Shown in pieces: positions 33,110 to 44,594 of a stretch of DNA of 64,000 nt (positions are counted from its first letter, which is position 1; the number at the start of each line of letters is the position of its first letter). The notes beneath the pieces were generated by a model that was given only the letters and a program-made list of their open reading frames with translations, did no database searches and had not been told where the DNA came from. Origin of the DNA: Agaricus subrufescens (taxonomy: Eukaryota; Basidiomycota; Agaricomycetes; Agaricales; Agaricaceae); assembly GCA_029945375.1 (NCBI GenBank), contig CM057069.1, positions 558,001-622,000 on the forward strand, read 5' to 3'. A program made the translations under genes and the position numbers.

Positions 33110-35823
33110 TCAATCATGATGCCCATCCCAAGGTGAACTCGCGTTCCCTCTCAAAGTTGGACTTGGCAACCCTCTCTCCAGTCTACTATCATCGACCAAC
33201 GCCATTCTCGCATTGTCTACCCCTCCCCCTCCACTTCCACCACTACCACCGTTGTTGACGTTATTAGTGCTATCTTGGCTCAAACCCGTAGCGGCGGCGG
33301 GTCTGAAATATTCATCATCACTATCAGCAGGTGTAGCCATTCCTGACCTGCGTCCACCTTCAACAACACCGCTGCTACCACCCACTACCACTGCCGGCCC
33401 AGCCCTAGTTCCGACTGGCGAATTACTTCTAGTACCTGATCGCGAATCCACGCTACCACCATCACCAACACTACGACCAACGCTAACGCTACTTGCCGCA
33501 GCACCAGCCACTCCAGCCGCTCTTCGTCCACCCTTTCTCGCACTCTTCCTCGCGTTAAACGTCCTACTCGCAGTAGCGTTCGAGAATAAAGGTAACAGGT
33601 ACCTCTCATCCAAATTTTGGAACCACCTCCCATCTTCACCCGCTATTCCAGCCAAGTTTCTTCTCGCTGGAGGATGGGTAGCATTATTATCAGAACTTGA
33701 TGCGTTGTTTTCGTTATTGGTATCCTGTCCCCGATGATGTTGTAGAGCTGTCGGTGCCAGTGGTAATACCTCTCCACCATCCGAATCATAAGATTCACTC
33801 GATTCAGCCGAAAATGTTCGCGCATTTGTGCCCCAAGCAGACTCGATTTGAGATTGATGGTTATATCTCGCAGCGTAATGTGTACCGACCCGGGCTGCTG
33901 CCGCTGTAGGGGAATAAAATTCGCCACCCCGGGGTGACAACGCCGAACCTTCTTGTTCATCCCAGTATCTTGACCATTGACCTCTCCCTCTCGCACTTCT
34001 AGCTAGGTACCCAGAGCTTGAAGATGGTCCACCATTCAAGATAAACGGTATCCCTTCATCATCGTCGCTATTCGTCCCCTCATCATCCTCAACACCCATC
34101 CTTATTCCCAAAATTTCCATCATTCTCGCCGTAGTCCCACCAAACACCACAACAGTCAACACCACGACAACCAAAACCGTGGTTCGCATCATCTGTGCAT
34201 TAGGACCCTTAAATCCGGCAGCCAACGCAACTCCGACAGCGCCCCTCAATCCAGCCCAAAACAACATCATTTGATACGAATGCGGCAACTCTTCATATCT
34301 TTGTCCCCGAGCGTGTTTGTGGAAGAAATTGATGACGGACGAAAGTGGGAAAACGGCTGCATATCGGGCAAAGACGACCGCGATTGTTGTGATCAAGATG
34401 AACAAGGGTTTGAAGTAGCTAAACACCGGCTCTGATTCAGGCCCGCTGGTGAACAAAGCTAGTCCAAGGTATATAAATATGAAGTTTTCGGCGAGATGTG
34501 CAAGTGTGGAAAAGGTGTACTCCGTTGCGTGTTGAGTTCGCCGGGACATGGTGTGATAGGCGTAGTGCTTGAGAGTTATTCCGCAAAACAGGAGTGAAAC
34601 GATGCCGGACATTGATAGACCGTTTGAAAGGAAGTAGCATGTATAGGCGAACAGCGCGACCAAGCAAGATTCAATGGAGGGATAATAATGGAGATACGAA
34701 TGCTTGAGAAGAAGCGATAGCGCTAGGCCGAATGAAACACCAAGGGCCATCGAAACCGAGAAGTTTAGAAGGAAGATGCCCGTTCCGTGGAAGATGGAAG
34801 AGAAATAGATTTCTGAGCCATGGAATTGGGTCAGCGTGCTGTACAAACGGAGGTGAGCTTATCGAAGTTCAGATACCAGGGACGGAGAGTAGTACGTACT
34901 CGTACATGACGATACTGACGGCGTCATTTAGCAAACTTTCACCAAAAATGATTGTGTACAGCTTTGGGTCGACCTTATATTGATTGAATATGGCAAGAAC
35001 GGTAACAGGATCTGTGGCTGACAACGTCGATCCAAAGATGAAACACTCTAGAAGGCTGAGATGGATGTTCTCAAGTCCGAGGATGGAGTATACGTATACT
35101 AACAAGCTACAGCGGAGATGATCAACCCAGTGAGTGCAAATTCAAAAAAAGGCGAACGTACCCAACGCCAACGGCTGAGATAGTCGTCCCTAGGAAAGCA
35201 AACACGAGGATCGATCCAAAATTACGAAAGAAATTTTCCTGTAAAATCGAATACATTTGAGCGTCATTAAAAAAGTCTATAGCAATGGAAATACAAGACC
35301 TGCTTCAGCTCATAGCCCGAATTGAGGATTATCGGCGGTAATAGTAAATTGAAAAAAATGAAGTGCTTGAAGGTCTGTTGGAGAAGAGAAGGTACCAAAG
35401 TCAGTACCAGTTAACTGATCCGTAGTTTGGACTGCGAGCTCAAGGTCAGATTTCGGAGAACGCAGCGAACCTCGGTCCAGTGCAAGGCTCTCCAGTCACA
35501 TTCTTCGCCGCGCGCACGCGAACAACCCCAAAAGTCTAAATCCACCAAGCGGTGGCTGAACGACGGTAACTCACCAACATATGCTCGATCATCGTCCCCG
35601 GCGCGATCCTCACCACCAATCCAACAGCCATGCCAGCGACTATGCTGACAAACGTTTCATGCACGGTCTTGATCTTCTTGATTTTGAGAAAGTAGCTCGT
35701 CAAGAGCGACAAGATGAGGAGAGAGCAGACGAGGAAGAGAGACCATGACGAGTAGAATTCCTCCTCTTGCGGTTGTGGATCGTCGGAGGGTAACGGTTCA
35801 GGCACGTTTATGCGGAAGCCCAT
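33110..35823 (-). CDS. nhx1: Endosomal Na+(K+)/H+ exchanger, NHX1/NHE6-9 type (CPA1)
   Basis: Exons are visible at 35823-35573, around 35375-35300, 35240-35165, 35105-34900 and the long last exon from about 34840 to 33110. The membrane part contains the hallmark CPA1 segments: [57 protein letters not shown] (with the ion-binding N-D pair) and [14 protein letters not shown]. About 11-12 helices can be counted. The C-terminal tail after [19 protein letters not shown] is about 290 residues, Ser/Gly/Asn-rich and probably cytosolic and disordered; it is longer than in yeast Nhx1. The family swaps luminal protons for Na+ or K+ in endosomes and vacuoles, setting pH and helping trafficking. Start ATG at 35823 opens [15 protein letters not shown], followed by the first helix. 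Confidence 0.93.
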
Positions 35824-36220
35824 CAGGTTGGCGGGTGGCTTTTAGGCTTTCGTGGTGAGGGCCGAAAGCAAGGCAGGGCGGCGGTCAGAGACTCAGAGGA
35901 GAACGCTTTCCCAACTTCCGTGGCATCATTATGTAACCAGGGTAGGTCCATTTCTGTCCCCGAGTCCATGCCCCCAGCTTCGCTCTCACCACCGACGGCC
36001 TCATTCCGGGGCCCTTTTCTCAATGATGTCGGCCCGATTCTCCAGGGGCTAGTGGCTACAGTTCTGTATTTTCATCTCCGCCCTCCAGAAACCAAGTACA
36101 AGTCGGCATGAACATGCTGGTAATAGTTCTCTCAGGGTCTCAGTTGGCACTGGATATATTACAAAATGAAAGCGATGAGGTGTCATAAAGGGGGCGTGTA
36201 GTAGCGCGCCAGGGTCCAAA
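35824..36220. other. Intergenic between exchanger start and third 7TM gene
   Basis: About 400 bp containing the exchanger promoter and the 3' end of the downstream-lying seven-helix gene. No gene or repeat is supported. Confidence 0.5.
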
Positions 36221-37470
36221 CTATAATTTTCCCTCTTCAAGTTCCGCAGCCACAACCGCAGCGCTCACTTTACTGCGGACTTGTTCTGGACCTGACGAGA
36301 CCGCATCGTTTCTTTCGTAAGAAGGTAAAATACCCCTTGGCCGCCCATTTGAATCTGCGGCTCTACTAAGTAGCAAGTTGAAAGCAATCCCCGTGACCTG
36401 AATCTCCTAATAACGTTAAAAGCGGCTCAGTGAGTCGAGTATCATTCAAGATCAGTGATCGCGGGGGGACTTACTGCAGCAACGGCAATGACCTTTCCTT
36501 CACTCTGACAAACGTGACTGACGAAGAGAATTAAAGTCATCGTGGTGTAGATCAAGCCCGACTCGATGATAACGCGTTTAGCAAATCGAAGTCGACAAAC
36601 TTGAGGTAAATCTTGAATCGAACATATACTGGTAGGCGGACTCCAAGCTCGTTGCGCCGAGCATATTTTCTTCACAATCATACCTACGTTTTCTCTCGGT
36701 TATCAGAGATCATCAAACATGATAGCCTCCTGATCGAAGAATGACCAGAGTCGAATTTTCGCTTACCGGCGCAGTATATGTTAATCACAATCGCACATGC
36801 CCAAAAAACTGTTGTTGCGGCGAAATTGTTGGGCACATGAACTGGCTTGTTGGATTGTAGGTGTGTAACGGTGTACCAGGAGTACAGGGCGCAAATGCCG
36901 GATACCAAGGATCCGACCCAGCAGACCAACGGCATGGATACAATGAGGAATCTTTTACTCCAGATGAGCCAGCAGCGGTAGACCTATGAAGTCATTCTGT
37001 TGTGCGATCGCTTACAAGTGACGCAAGCACATACCAAAACGCCTTCAACAAGAAGCGCCTGAAAAACAGGTAACGTAGCCTGCAACGCATCAATTTGTCT
37101 GCGCAGACTCTGGAGAAACGAAGAATACCCTCAAAATGTTGGTCCATGTCATCGCAATAATGAAGGGTGCCTGCTCCGAGTGGGCAACATTCCGCATGTT
37201 ATGAACGAGGAGAAGAAATAGATGCAACGTCAAAGAAATGAACATCAATAACGCCACCAATGTCATCGTCAAGTGGATGTCCCGAAGATGTTTCCAATTC
37301 CCATCCTCCGTCCGAAAAATCCTTCGAAGGCATGCACAGAATGTGACAAGGTATACCCCGTAAAACATAGATTCGACCATCAAAGCAGCTAAAAACAGTT
37401 TCACGTCGAGAATCATAAGGGTGTCTGTGGCCAGACTGAGGTCAAAATGGGTAGAAGACGGGGAAGCCAT
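36221..37470 (-). CDS. Seven-transmembrane protein, Agaricomycete family (copy 3)
   Basis: The start is at 37470 and the stop TAG at 36221-36223. Exon 1 ends in WTNILR; a 45-nt exon ATLPVFQALLVEGVL follows, then VYRCWLIWSKRFLIV in the next. Later exons give FAATTVFWACAIVINIYCAG-MIVKKI, then RVIIESGLIYTTMTLILFVSHV and EIQVTGIAFNLLLSR. The same five-exon structure, the YRCWLI motif and the (V/I)xGIAFNL motif occur in the copies at 18727 and 20591, 15-19 kb away on the other strand. Seven hydrophobic helices fit. The tail after the last helix is short and charged (AAELEEGKL). No function is known to me for this mushroom family, and there is no ligand or enzyme motif. Confidence 0.83.
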
Positions 37471-38151
37471 TTCAGTCAGATGGAATGAGTTCTAAAAGAG
37501 AGGGTGGTAAAAGTGGGAGCATTATGAAGGATATCCCACACGATGAGTGATCTCGATGTGATTTTCGATGTGAAGGCATCCAACCCGTGCCATGCATGCT
37601 GTTGCCCCCTTCGTGTATTAGACGTTGGTCGCACGCTGATAAGTTCGTCGCGTAACTCGATCCCCAGTCACATATAAATGGTTGCAACCTGCAGATGGCG
37701 AGTCGAGAAGAAAGATTGACTTCCACTTTGGAGAGATAAGTTGAGTCGCTATTGACAGGGTTGATCATACATATGACACCCCAACAGCAAATGGCGCACA
37801 TGAGCGGTGGATGAACTTTGATTTTCAACTGGAGATAGATGGCTAATGTCGCCAAATTGGGGTGCTGTCCAATGTTATCAGTAACGAGGTGCTGGCTGTC
37901 TCATGGAACGGTTACTCAAACTCATAAAACCGGAACAAGAAGCTCAAACCCCTACGGTCTGACTAGTGAGCTTATCTTATGAAGGGTAACTATAATCTAT
38001 AAAAAAAATTACGACACAGTATATTGTTTTTTGCGTAGACGCCAAAGCACTGATCTATAGATAAAGACGACTGAATGAGTTGAGTGGGTATGATTAATGA
38101 TGGAAATCTGCCTTCTACCTCTCAATATCTAATTCACCAATAAAATTACTC
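37471..38151. other. Intergenic between third 7TM gene and oxa1
   Basis: About 680 bp. An open frame of 127 codons directly upstream of the seven-helix gene (37472-37855, minus) has no motif and overlaps the expected promoter and leader, so I do not call it. The rest is AT-rich and includes the oxa1 3' side. Confidence 0.45.
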
Positions 38152-39364
38152 CTACCGCTTCCTCACATCCTCAATCTTTTTCAACGACCGGATTTGGCCA
38201 CGGGCGACTTTCTTCTCTTGCATGCGCATAGCTTCTTGTCTCCTCTCATTATAACTTTTAATGACATAGTCCCACGATTCCTTCATGCTGGGAAGTTTGG
38301 ACTTTGCCGGTAGAGCGTGAATACCTAAAAGGCGACGCAAAGGCTGATACCTCAATACTGCCGATTGCAGGATCGTAAACGCGGAGGTGGTTACTAGCGC
38401 AAGGACCAGACCCTAATAGACCGCGTCAATAAACTCGCTTCTGATGGTCTGGAATAACACTTGCGCCACTCACAGAAGGTAGAAATACCGTAACAAAAAT
38501 GGACGCGACGGATAATATCCGCATTGCATTCATGATATGTGCCATAGAAGGTCTCGTCTTCAGATCCATCTCGGCAGCCCCAAAAGGGATCTGCACATTC
38601 ACAAGTGCAACGGCAAGTATAGGCAAGACCCAAGTTGGGTCTGCGACTGTCAGATCTGGTAACCACTGCAGTCCAGACCACTTCATTTGCTCCACCGGCA
38701 AACTGCACATATTTTTAATCCCAATAAACATTCCAAAAGTCACAGGGATCTGGACAGCGGGAATCATTAAACCTCCGAACACGCTCACTCCGGCAGTTTG
38801 ATATATATCCTTCAATTTGAATGCAAGTTTTTGACGAACAATAGGATCCCCGCCTGCAGCAGCTTTATTCATATCTGCTTGGATTTTGGTGATTTGGTCT
38901 TGGTAGGGTTGAAGACGGGACGTATTACGTAGACCGCGAAGTGAAAAGGGTAGTACGACCAAACGCCAGAAAACAGTTCCAGCGACGATGGTCCAGAACC
39001 AAGGGAGGTGGGTCGTGGTGTTAATGATCTCCATCGACCATTGAACCAACCCTGCTGGTGACCAAGACGCTAGGCCGAGCGCAGACAAGTCACCATATTG
39101 AAGAGGTGTATGAATAGCATCGAGGGTAGATGCTGTTGCGTCCGCAAGTGAGGAAGCCGAGTCTGTTGCGCTCGACGCCACGTCGGCTGGTGGTACAGGC
39201 GCGGAGGACGCTGCCTCGACGGCTTCCGACTTTGTCGTTCCAGCTGCTTCAGATGCGATTGGTGCGGGTGATTCTTTTGAGTAATGTCGAGCGAAAACTA
39301 GGGTCGGGAGGGCGCGCCTCAGCTGAGATGCGCCGCCACCTGCACGGCTTGACAGTCCGAACAC
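38152..39364 (-). CDS. oxa1: Mitochondrial inner membrane insertase Oxa1 (YidC/Alb3/Oxa1 family)
   Basis: A long first exon runs from 39364 to CCTTCT|GTGAGT near 38476, and a second exon begins GLVLALVTTSAFTIL and ends at 38152. The N-terminus is Ser/Ala/Arg-rich, fitting a mitochondrial targeting peptide. The core has LVQWSMEIINTTTHLPWFWTIVAGT, VFWRLVVLPFSLRGLRNTSRL, the charged hairpin DQITKIQADMNKAA, FGGLMIPAVQIPVTFGMFIGI and two later helices, which is the five-helix Oxa1 pattern. A basic C-terminal helix (KKVARGQIRSLKKIEDVRKR) suits binding to the mitochondrial ribosome. Oxa1 inserts mitochondrially encoded subunits of respiratory complexes and ATP synthase. An acceptor-like TAG directly before the ATG leaves open a further 5' exon upstream; start is therefore moderately sure. 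Confidence 0.92.
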
Positions 39365-40218
39365 ATTCTACGCGAATTAGGATTAATACATTAGGTCAGT
39401 ATGACAATTAAGGAAAAGCGCACTTGTTGTCGAAGAGAAGAGAATCCTCGGCGTAACGTACACTCTGACGACGAAGATAGAGACGAGGTATATCTAAAGT
39501 TAAATGGTGTAAATGAGTCACAGCGTGCCGAAACAAAAATGGTAAACACCTTGAAACGAAAGCCGTCGAGCGGGTCGGGTGACCGCGGCCTAGCAGCCTG
39601 ACCGAGTTTCCAAATAGGACAGACCCCATTTTAACCGAATGAATGGAAAAGAGGCGAGGGGTGTCTGAGTTGCCCCGACCAGAGAACACGGAAAACGAAA
39701 ACTCGGGAGTAGGGTCGCGTCACATGACAACGCATATTAGCTCCTCGGAAAAGGCAGGTGGTTTCCACGCCCCTGTCCGGGAGCTGCCGGCCCATCTGGC
39801 AGGGCTCGCGCGGATCGCGTCATTGTGGCGACTTCAAGTTCGGTGTTGTGTTGGTCGAATATCAAACAAATGCTCTTGCATTGTCTTCCGGACGTCCATC
39901 ACAATGGCTGCGACAATCCGAGGACGTTTTGGCGGTCAGAACCTCGGGCTTCTGCTCGCGAGAAACCTGCGTCCTAATTTGGCCTAGTCGGCCCTCGCAT
40001 TCCCGGTGTCTCTTGTATCCGCACAGGTCTCTTATCCAGGCACCCTCCCAGTCATCGCGGTCTGAACACAGTACGTGCTTTCATCTGTCGTCTACTTGCG
40101 GCTGAAGACAAATGGAACTGCGTTCTGCGCCGCACTCCTCCCCAACTCCAGCCTGCGGGTGTCATTAACTTCAGTTGCTCATAAACCCGGTTCGGTCTAC
40201 TTTCCGCTCATCACCGCT
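39365..40218. other. Intergenic between divergent oxa1 and DUF202 genes
   Basis: About 850 bp. It probably carries both promoters, and possibly 5' exons of either gene. The stretch 39740-40080 has overlapping open frames on the plus strand without motifs, so the true 5' end of the DUF202 gene may lie here. Confidence 0.4.
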
Positions 40219-40774
40219 ATGCACCACAGATATAGGTGTGTTCTCCACCTCTATTTGCCTCCACGCTCATGTTCATGTGGCCGTTTCTTGCAGAGGTCAC
40301 CGCAGACATTCATTCGTAGCGTCCGATATTAACGAGCTTGTTGAAATCAGAGCTCGCCAACGAACCTTTCACGGTGCCTACAGCCGCACTGCGCTTGCCT
40401 CCTTCGGATACGCCCTGACCATCCTCCGCCTTTTTGACACACGGTTCCGCAAGAGTATGTAGCTTACCTCTTTTACCTCAGCGTCCCTCCATTCATGTGC
40501 TACTTTCAATGCACCAGTTGGCATCCTGTTTGCAGTCCTCGGTGCTTTTCTCTATCTCCTTTCCTTCACCCGCGCTCGCCATTCGGTGCATGACTTTGCC
40601 GATCGCAACAAAGAGCAAGCTGCCCTTGATCATGGCCTACAAACTATGGGACAGGAAAACGGCCGGAACTTCGGCAGACCATTCGTCACGGCAGGATGGA
40701 TTGTGATCGAGCTCGTTGTTGTGGTGGCCGCGCTGGAAATTGCTATGTTAGTCCTGATATTAACTACTAATTAA
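40219..40774 (+). CDS. DUF202-type small membrane protein
   Basis: The best model has exons 40219-40235, 40294-40454 and 40518-40774, giving 144 residues. The middle exon reads ELVEIRARQRTFHGAYSRTAL, a variant of the ERTFLAWxRTxL signature of DUF202 proteins, then ASFGYALTILRLF. The last exon has helix IGILFAVLGAFLYLLSF, the charged RARHSVHDFADRNKEQAALDH, GRPFVTAGWIVIELVVVVAALEIAMLVLIL and ends TTN. Three transmembrane helices fit the family. DUF202 also occurs in fungal VTC-complex subunits and in bacterial YidH; its biochemical role is not settled. The last two exons are firm. The first exon and start are tentative, since other upstream exons are possible. Confidence 0.7.
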
Positions 40775-43700
40775 TACTTGTTACTGGTGAGTGACCATTT
40801 TAAGCTCGGAAACGACTCGAGAAGTTAATTATGTGATAATCCTGGGCAGCACACGATTTCTGTCTATATCTCACTCTGGGTTGTACATTACCATGACTCC
40901 TACCCTTGCAATGCTTTCCTGTTGTTTCTTGTCGACTATATCTTGGCAGTGCGTGTATGACGACGACTCATTAATATGACTTCTATCATATGTTTCCCCT
41001 CTTTTGGTAGTGTGAACTTGCTGAAAATGGATCTTGTGGCCCATAGTCAAAACCCTTTGAGTGGCCAGCTCTGTTTTCCATCAGAATCCGAATTCATTTC
41101 CGTGATTCAAGCGACTTCCAGCGATTCATAACCGGTCCGACACTGTACCTTTGGTGTGCAAAAGAGCAACATTTGTGTTACTGCTCACTGCGCTTTGGAG
41201 TGTGAAGGTATGGAACATCTCTTTTGCTGACATGAATGCTGTTCGGGCGATCGATGCAGGCCATGACCGTCATCATGGTCTGTCAACATGAGTCTCTCCA
41301 ATAGACTTAGAAGCACAGCAAGTAAGTGCGAACTGTATCCCCTCAATCTCACCCATTGACATTCAGTTAGGGCGTCCGATTTCCAGCATCTGTTTCGTCT
41401 CTTCGTCCTTGCTCACGACAATACCGGATCTCTTTGTAGACTGGAATACAAGATTCGTCTGAGTAGAGAATGTTATTCCAATAGGATTCTCTCATACGCC
41501 ATGCGGTATTAGAATCCTCACCTCGCCGTAAACTGTCCATGTGTGCCATTCAGTTTCATAGCATTTGCATAACAAGTGGAGCGGTGTGTAATGGTCGCTC
41601 TCTCTTACCCTATGTTCAAGCTCGAACTTCCCAATTTGTATAGCAAACAAGACAGCACGCGTTCGGGCTTCGTGGTGTGCCTGATATTTTCCGCCGATAG
41701 TCCAGAAGACCATGTGCGCTGAAGATGCAACCAAGACCCAGATGGATACACTCATCCCTGGTTTCTACTTGCCATAACAAGGGCCTTCGAATGTTGGAAC
41801 GTTGTCTCTCGCACCTAACTTAGACATACGCTACTCGAATTCATGATTGCGACGTCAACCGGGATGCAGTCGCTAAACCTTGTACCGCCGGGGTCCCCTA
41901 GCTTCCACGAGAAGAACGTCATGTGCGGCAAATATCCCGGATGGCGCTGCTTCGATACAAACTTCTCCCTGCGAATGAACACAGGATACACTGCGTTATA
42001 TTTGGCATGTGCTGATGATACAAATGTACACCCAATGAGAAGGCACGGATGGGGCTTAAACTCTAATTCTGTTTCTTCTCAACGTCAACCCGGTTTCAGA
42101 ACACATTCCCAAACCATCTTCGGCTGGGGAAAACTTACTCCAGCCGGGAAGCGGCGGTAGTTTGAGTTAAGCGGCGGAAAATCGGCCTTCGAGAGTCGAG
42201 TGAAATCGTTTCGTGAGTGCAAGACGAACGTCGATTCTTGAATCTACCAGGAGCCCTGACCCTTCCCGAGTCATGTTTCATAGTCGGAAAAGAAGGGGAC
42301 AAAACCATTAACCAAAAGCCTGGTTTTTTTTTTACACCCGATTGACTCCAATCAATGCCGTTTCACCAACGGTATCCGTCTGTCATCAGAGACATCTTAT
42401 GTTAACTCGATATTACGAACGAATAGTTACAGCTTTTGTAACTATGAGACAGACCATGAGAGGGGTTCTGTGATCGAGAGCTCGTTATCCCATAATCTGG
42501 ATCACCGATGTTAGCACGATTGGATGACAGTTTGAGCTGTCATTCATGCCAAACGGACATGAGTACCTTTTACAGCTCTCGGACGACTAGCCGGTACATT
42601 AATTCCCCCTGACCCACTCTGAATCTCCTGACCTTTTTGCAAACCTGCATGCTGTGGTCTTTCTACATTCATGAATTGTGAAGAGAGCACACGATACGTT
42701 TTGACTCGGTCCACCCGGGTATTCTATTTTTATCGCTGTAGAAGTTGATTACACTGAACATATCACTAGTACATTGCAAAAATTGATGTCGTTATGTGGA
42801 TGCAGAGATTATGCAAAAGACCCTCTAATATTCTGGAACACCTCCATTCTAAGGAAGCAAGAACCCGACCGAGGGAAACGTCAACGGCTCGGTACGTAGT
42901 GTTTGGACGGTTGCATAATTGGAAACAGTAATATTATCACTCCTTTGATGGTAGACCACTGCCGTCAGTGCCATATAACTCGCCAGCAGCACACAGTCAG
43001 TGAAGTAACCTGTAACGTTATCCACGCGTTAGAAGATAAGGTCGTTGGCACCTCCGCTTTCTTCGCGCGTAACGTATAACGCACCATATCAAACCGCGAA
43101 AGGTAGCACCTCATGCATTCAAATGATACTCTAGAAATTGAAACAAACCATCAAGTCATAATACCAGAGCAGAATGAAGGGGACAAAGTAAAAGCTCGGA
43201 AGCACTTTTGCTGCGTCCGAGTGGAATTTAATGTTCTACTTCGCCGTTTGATTACGAATGAGCTATGCGCTAATTGGAGCCACAACTTAGTATAATCAAT
43301 ATCCCCGTTTCCATGACTGTGTTGCAGGGACTTCCTCGGGCCGTCCACTGACGGTAATTTCCCCTCACAACTCCCCCCCAGCTATCATGCCCTCATCAGG
43401 GAAGCCTAACTGTGCGCTGATTCCACACAAACCTAATTCCAAAAGGTCTTATCGATATACGGGGTTCAACTCTCATCACAATCATTCATGCTCTTACGTG
43501 AAAAAAGCCGCTTGACCGTCGATCTGATCCTCCAACAATTCCTAGGACGACAACACGAAGATATGGGACATAATCAATAATCCCTGGGCTTCTCACGAGT
43601 CTGCACTAATTAGAATGAAAATGAAAATGGCTTTTTTTGGGATGAATGAATGAATACGAAGCGAGACGAGCACCAGGAATAAGCACGACGGTAAGTATGA

Positions 43701-44594
43701 TTCATCAGTTACAGAATTATCGACCCCCTGCACAGGTTTCATGACTCTCTCATGACTTGGACTTAAAACCCTGGATAATCCAAAGTCCCGGCGGGTCGAT
43801 ATAATGATCCAGTGGGCATGAGTGTATGACATCTGGGGTTCGTCACGCGAGTAGAGCTTGCAGTGACGATAGAATTGCTCAAGTGACGTCACATTATACG
43901 CTGTCCTAAAAAAACTCACCCTCGACAATGACGCCCGATTATCGGTTGCGAAAATGTCTTCGAATCCGCGTTTAGAACTCCGTAGCTGTCCGAGCAGAGT
44001 TTTAGGGAGATGACGACAAAAGACTCACCGAGATCTTTATTGAGATTCTTTCGAACAAATCTAGGACGATATTCCGACTTGAAACCGGGTCGTCATCTTT
44101 ATCTTGCACGCGAACTTATGCGGAAATAGCATTCCGTAAATGTATTAGATCCAAAATTGCTCTAGAATGTTCGCGTGAAGTCCGTAGAACCGGAATGACT
44201 GGGCTGCTTATTATAGTAGCACTCAACAAACTCTTTAGTCTGCCGTCACTATATGCCGTTAACAAGAGCCTGCCGTTCGCACCACTAACACGTTTTCGTT
44301 TTGAAACGGAAAAAGGTTTCCGAGGTCAATTTATCATTATGGAGATACAATGTTTGCTGTACGCTTTGACGAGCTCTTACGAGCGTAACGAAAAGAGTGC
44401 CCCAGATCTTTGCAAACTTCTAGTTCATAATCAAATTCCCCATGGATAAGGAGATACCCGGTCAGAGGAATTTGATATACCGACCAACAGAGTCGGTCAA
44501 ATAGTAGGTATAGCGATTTGGTTATTAGACATAACAGGGTCAAGATTTATGACTGTAAGGGATGGATGAATATGAGTGACGTTGAGGGTAGCAT
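40775..44594. other. Gene-poor stretch
   Basis: About 3.8 kb with only short frames, none with a recognisable motif or splice chain. The longest of note are 41492-41755 (minus), 41843-42160 (plus), 43593-43928 (minus) and the open frame 44006-44449 (plus). It may contain decayed genes or repeats. I see no terminal inverted repeats, but divergence would hide them. Confidence 0.5.
44006..44449 (+). pseudogene. Open frame, possible gene remnant
   Basis: A 147-codon frame is open from 44006 to the stop at 44447-44449, with its first ATG only at 44195. It begins LTEIFIEILSNKSRTIF and goes on to a CTRTYAEIAFRKCI-like stretch, which faintly recalls an F-box start (L-x-EI-x2-EIL ... C ... AF). The rest is unlike anything I know. 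It could be a fragment of an F-box gene near the intact F-box gene at 44595-46508, or chance. Confidence 0.2.

Noticed and set aside
33213..33737. 174-codon Pro/Leu-rich plus-strand frame
   Set aside because: It is the shadow of the Ser/Gly-rich low-complexity tail of the exchanger on the other strand.
37472..37855. 127-codon minus-strand frame directly upstream of the third seven-helix gene
   Set aside because: No motif and it occupies the expected promoter and leader; treated as chance.
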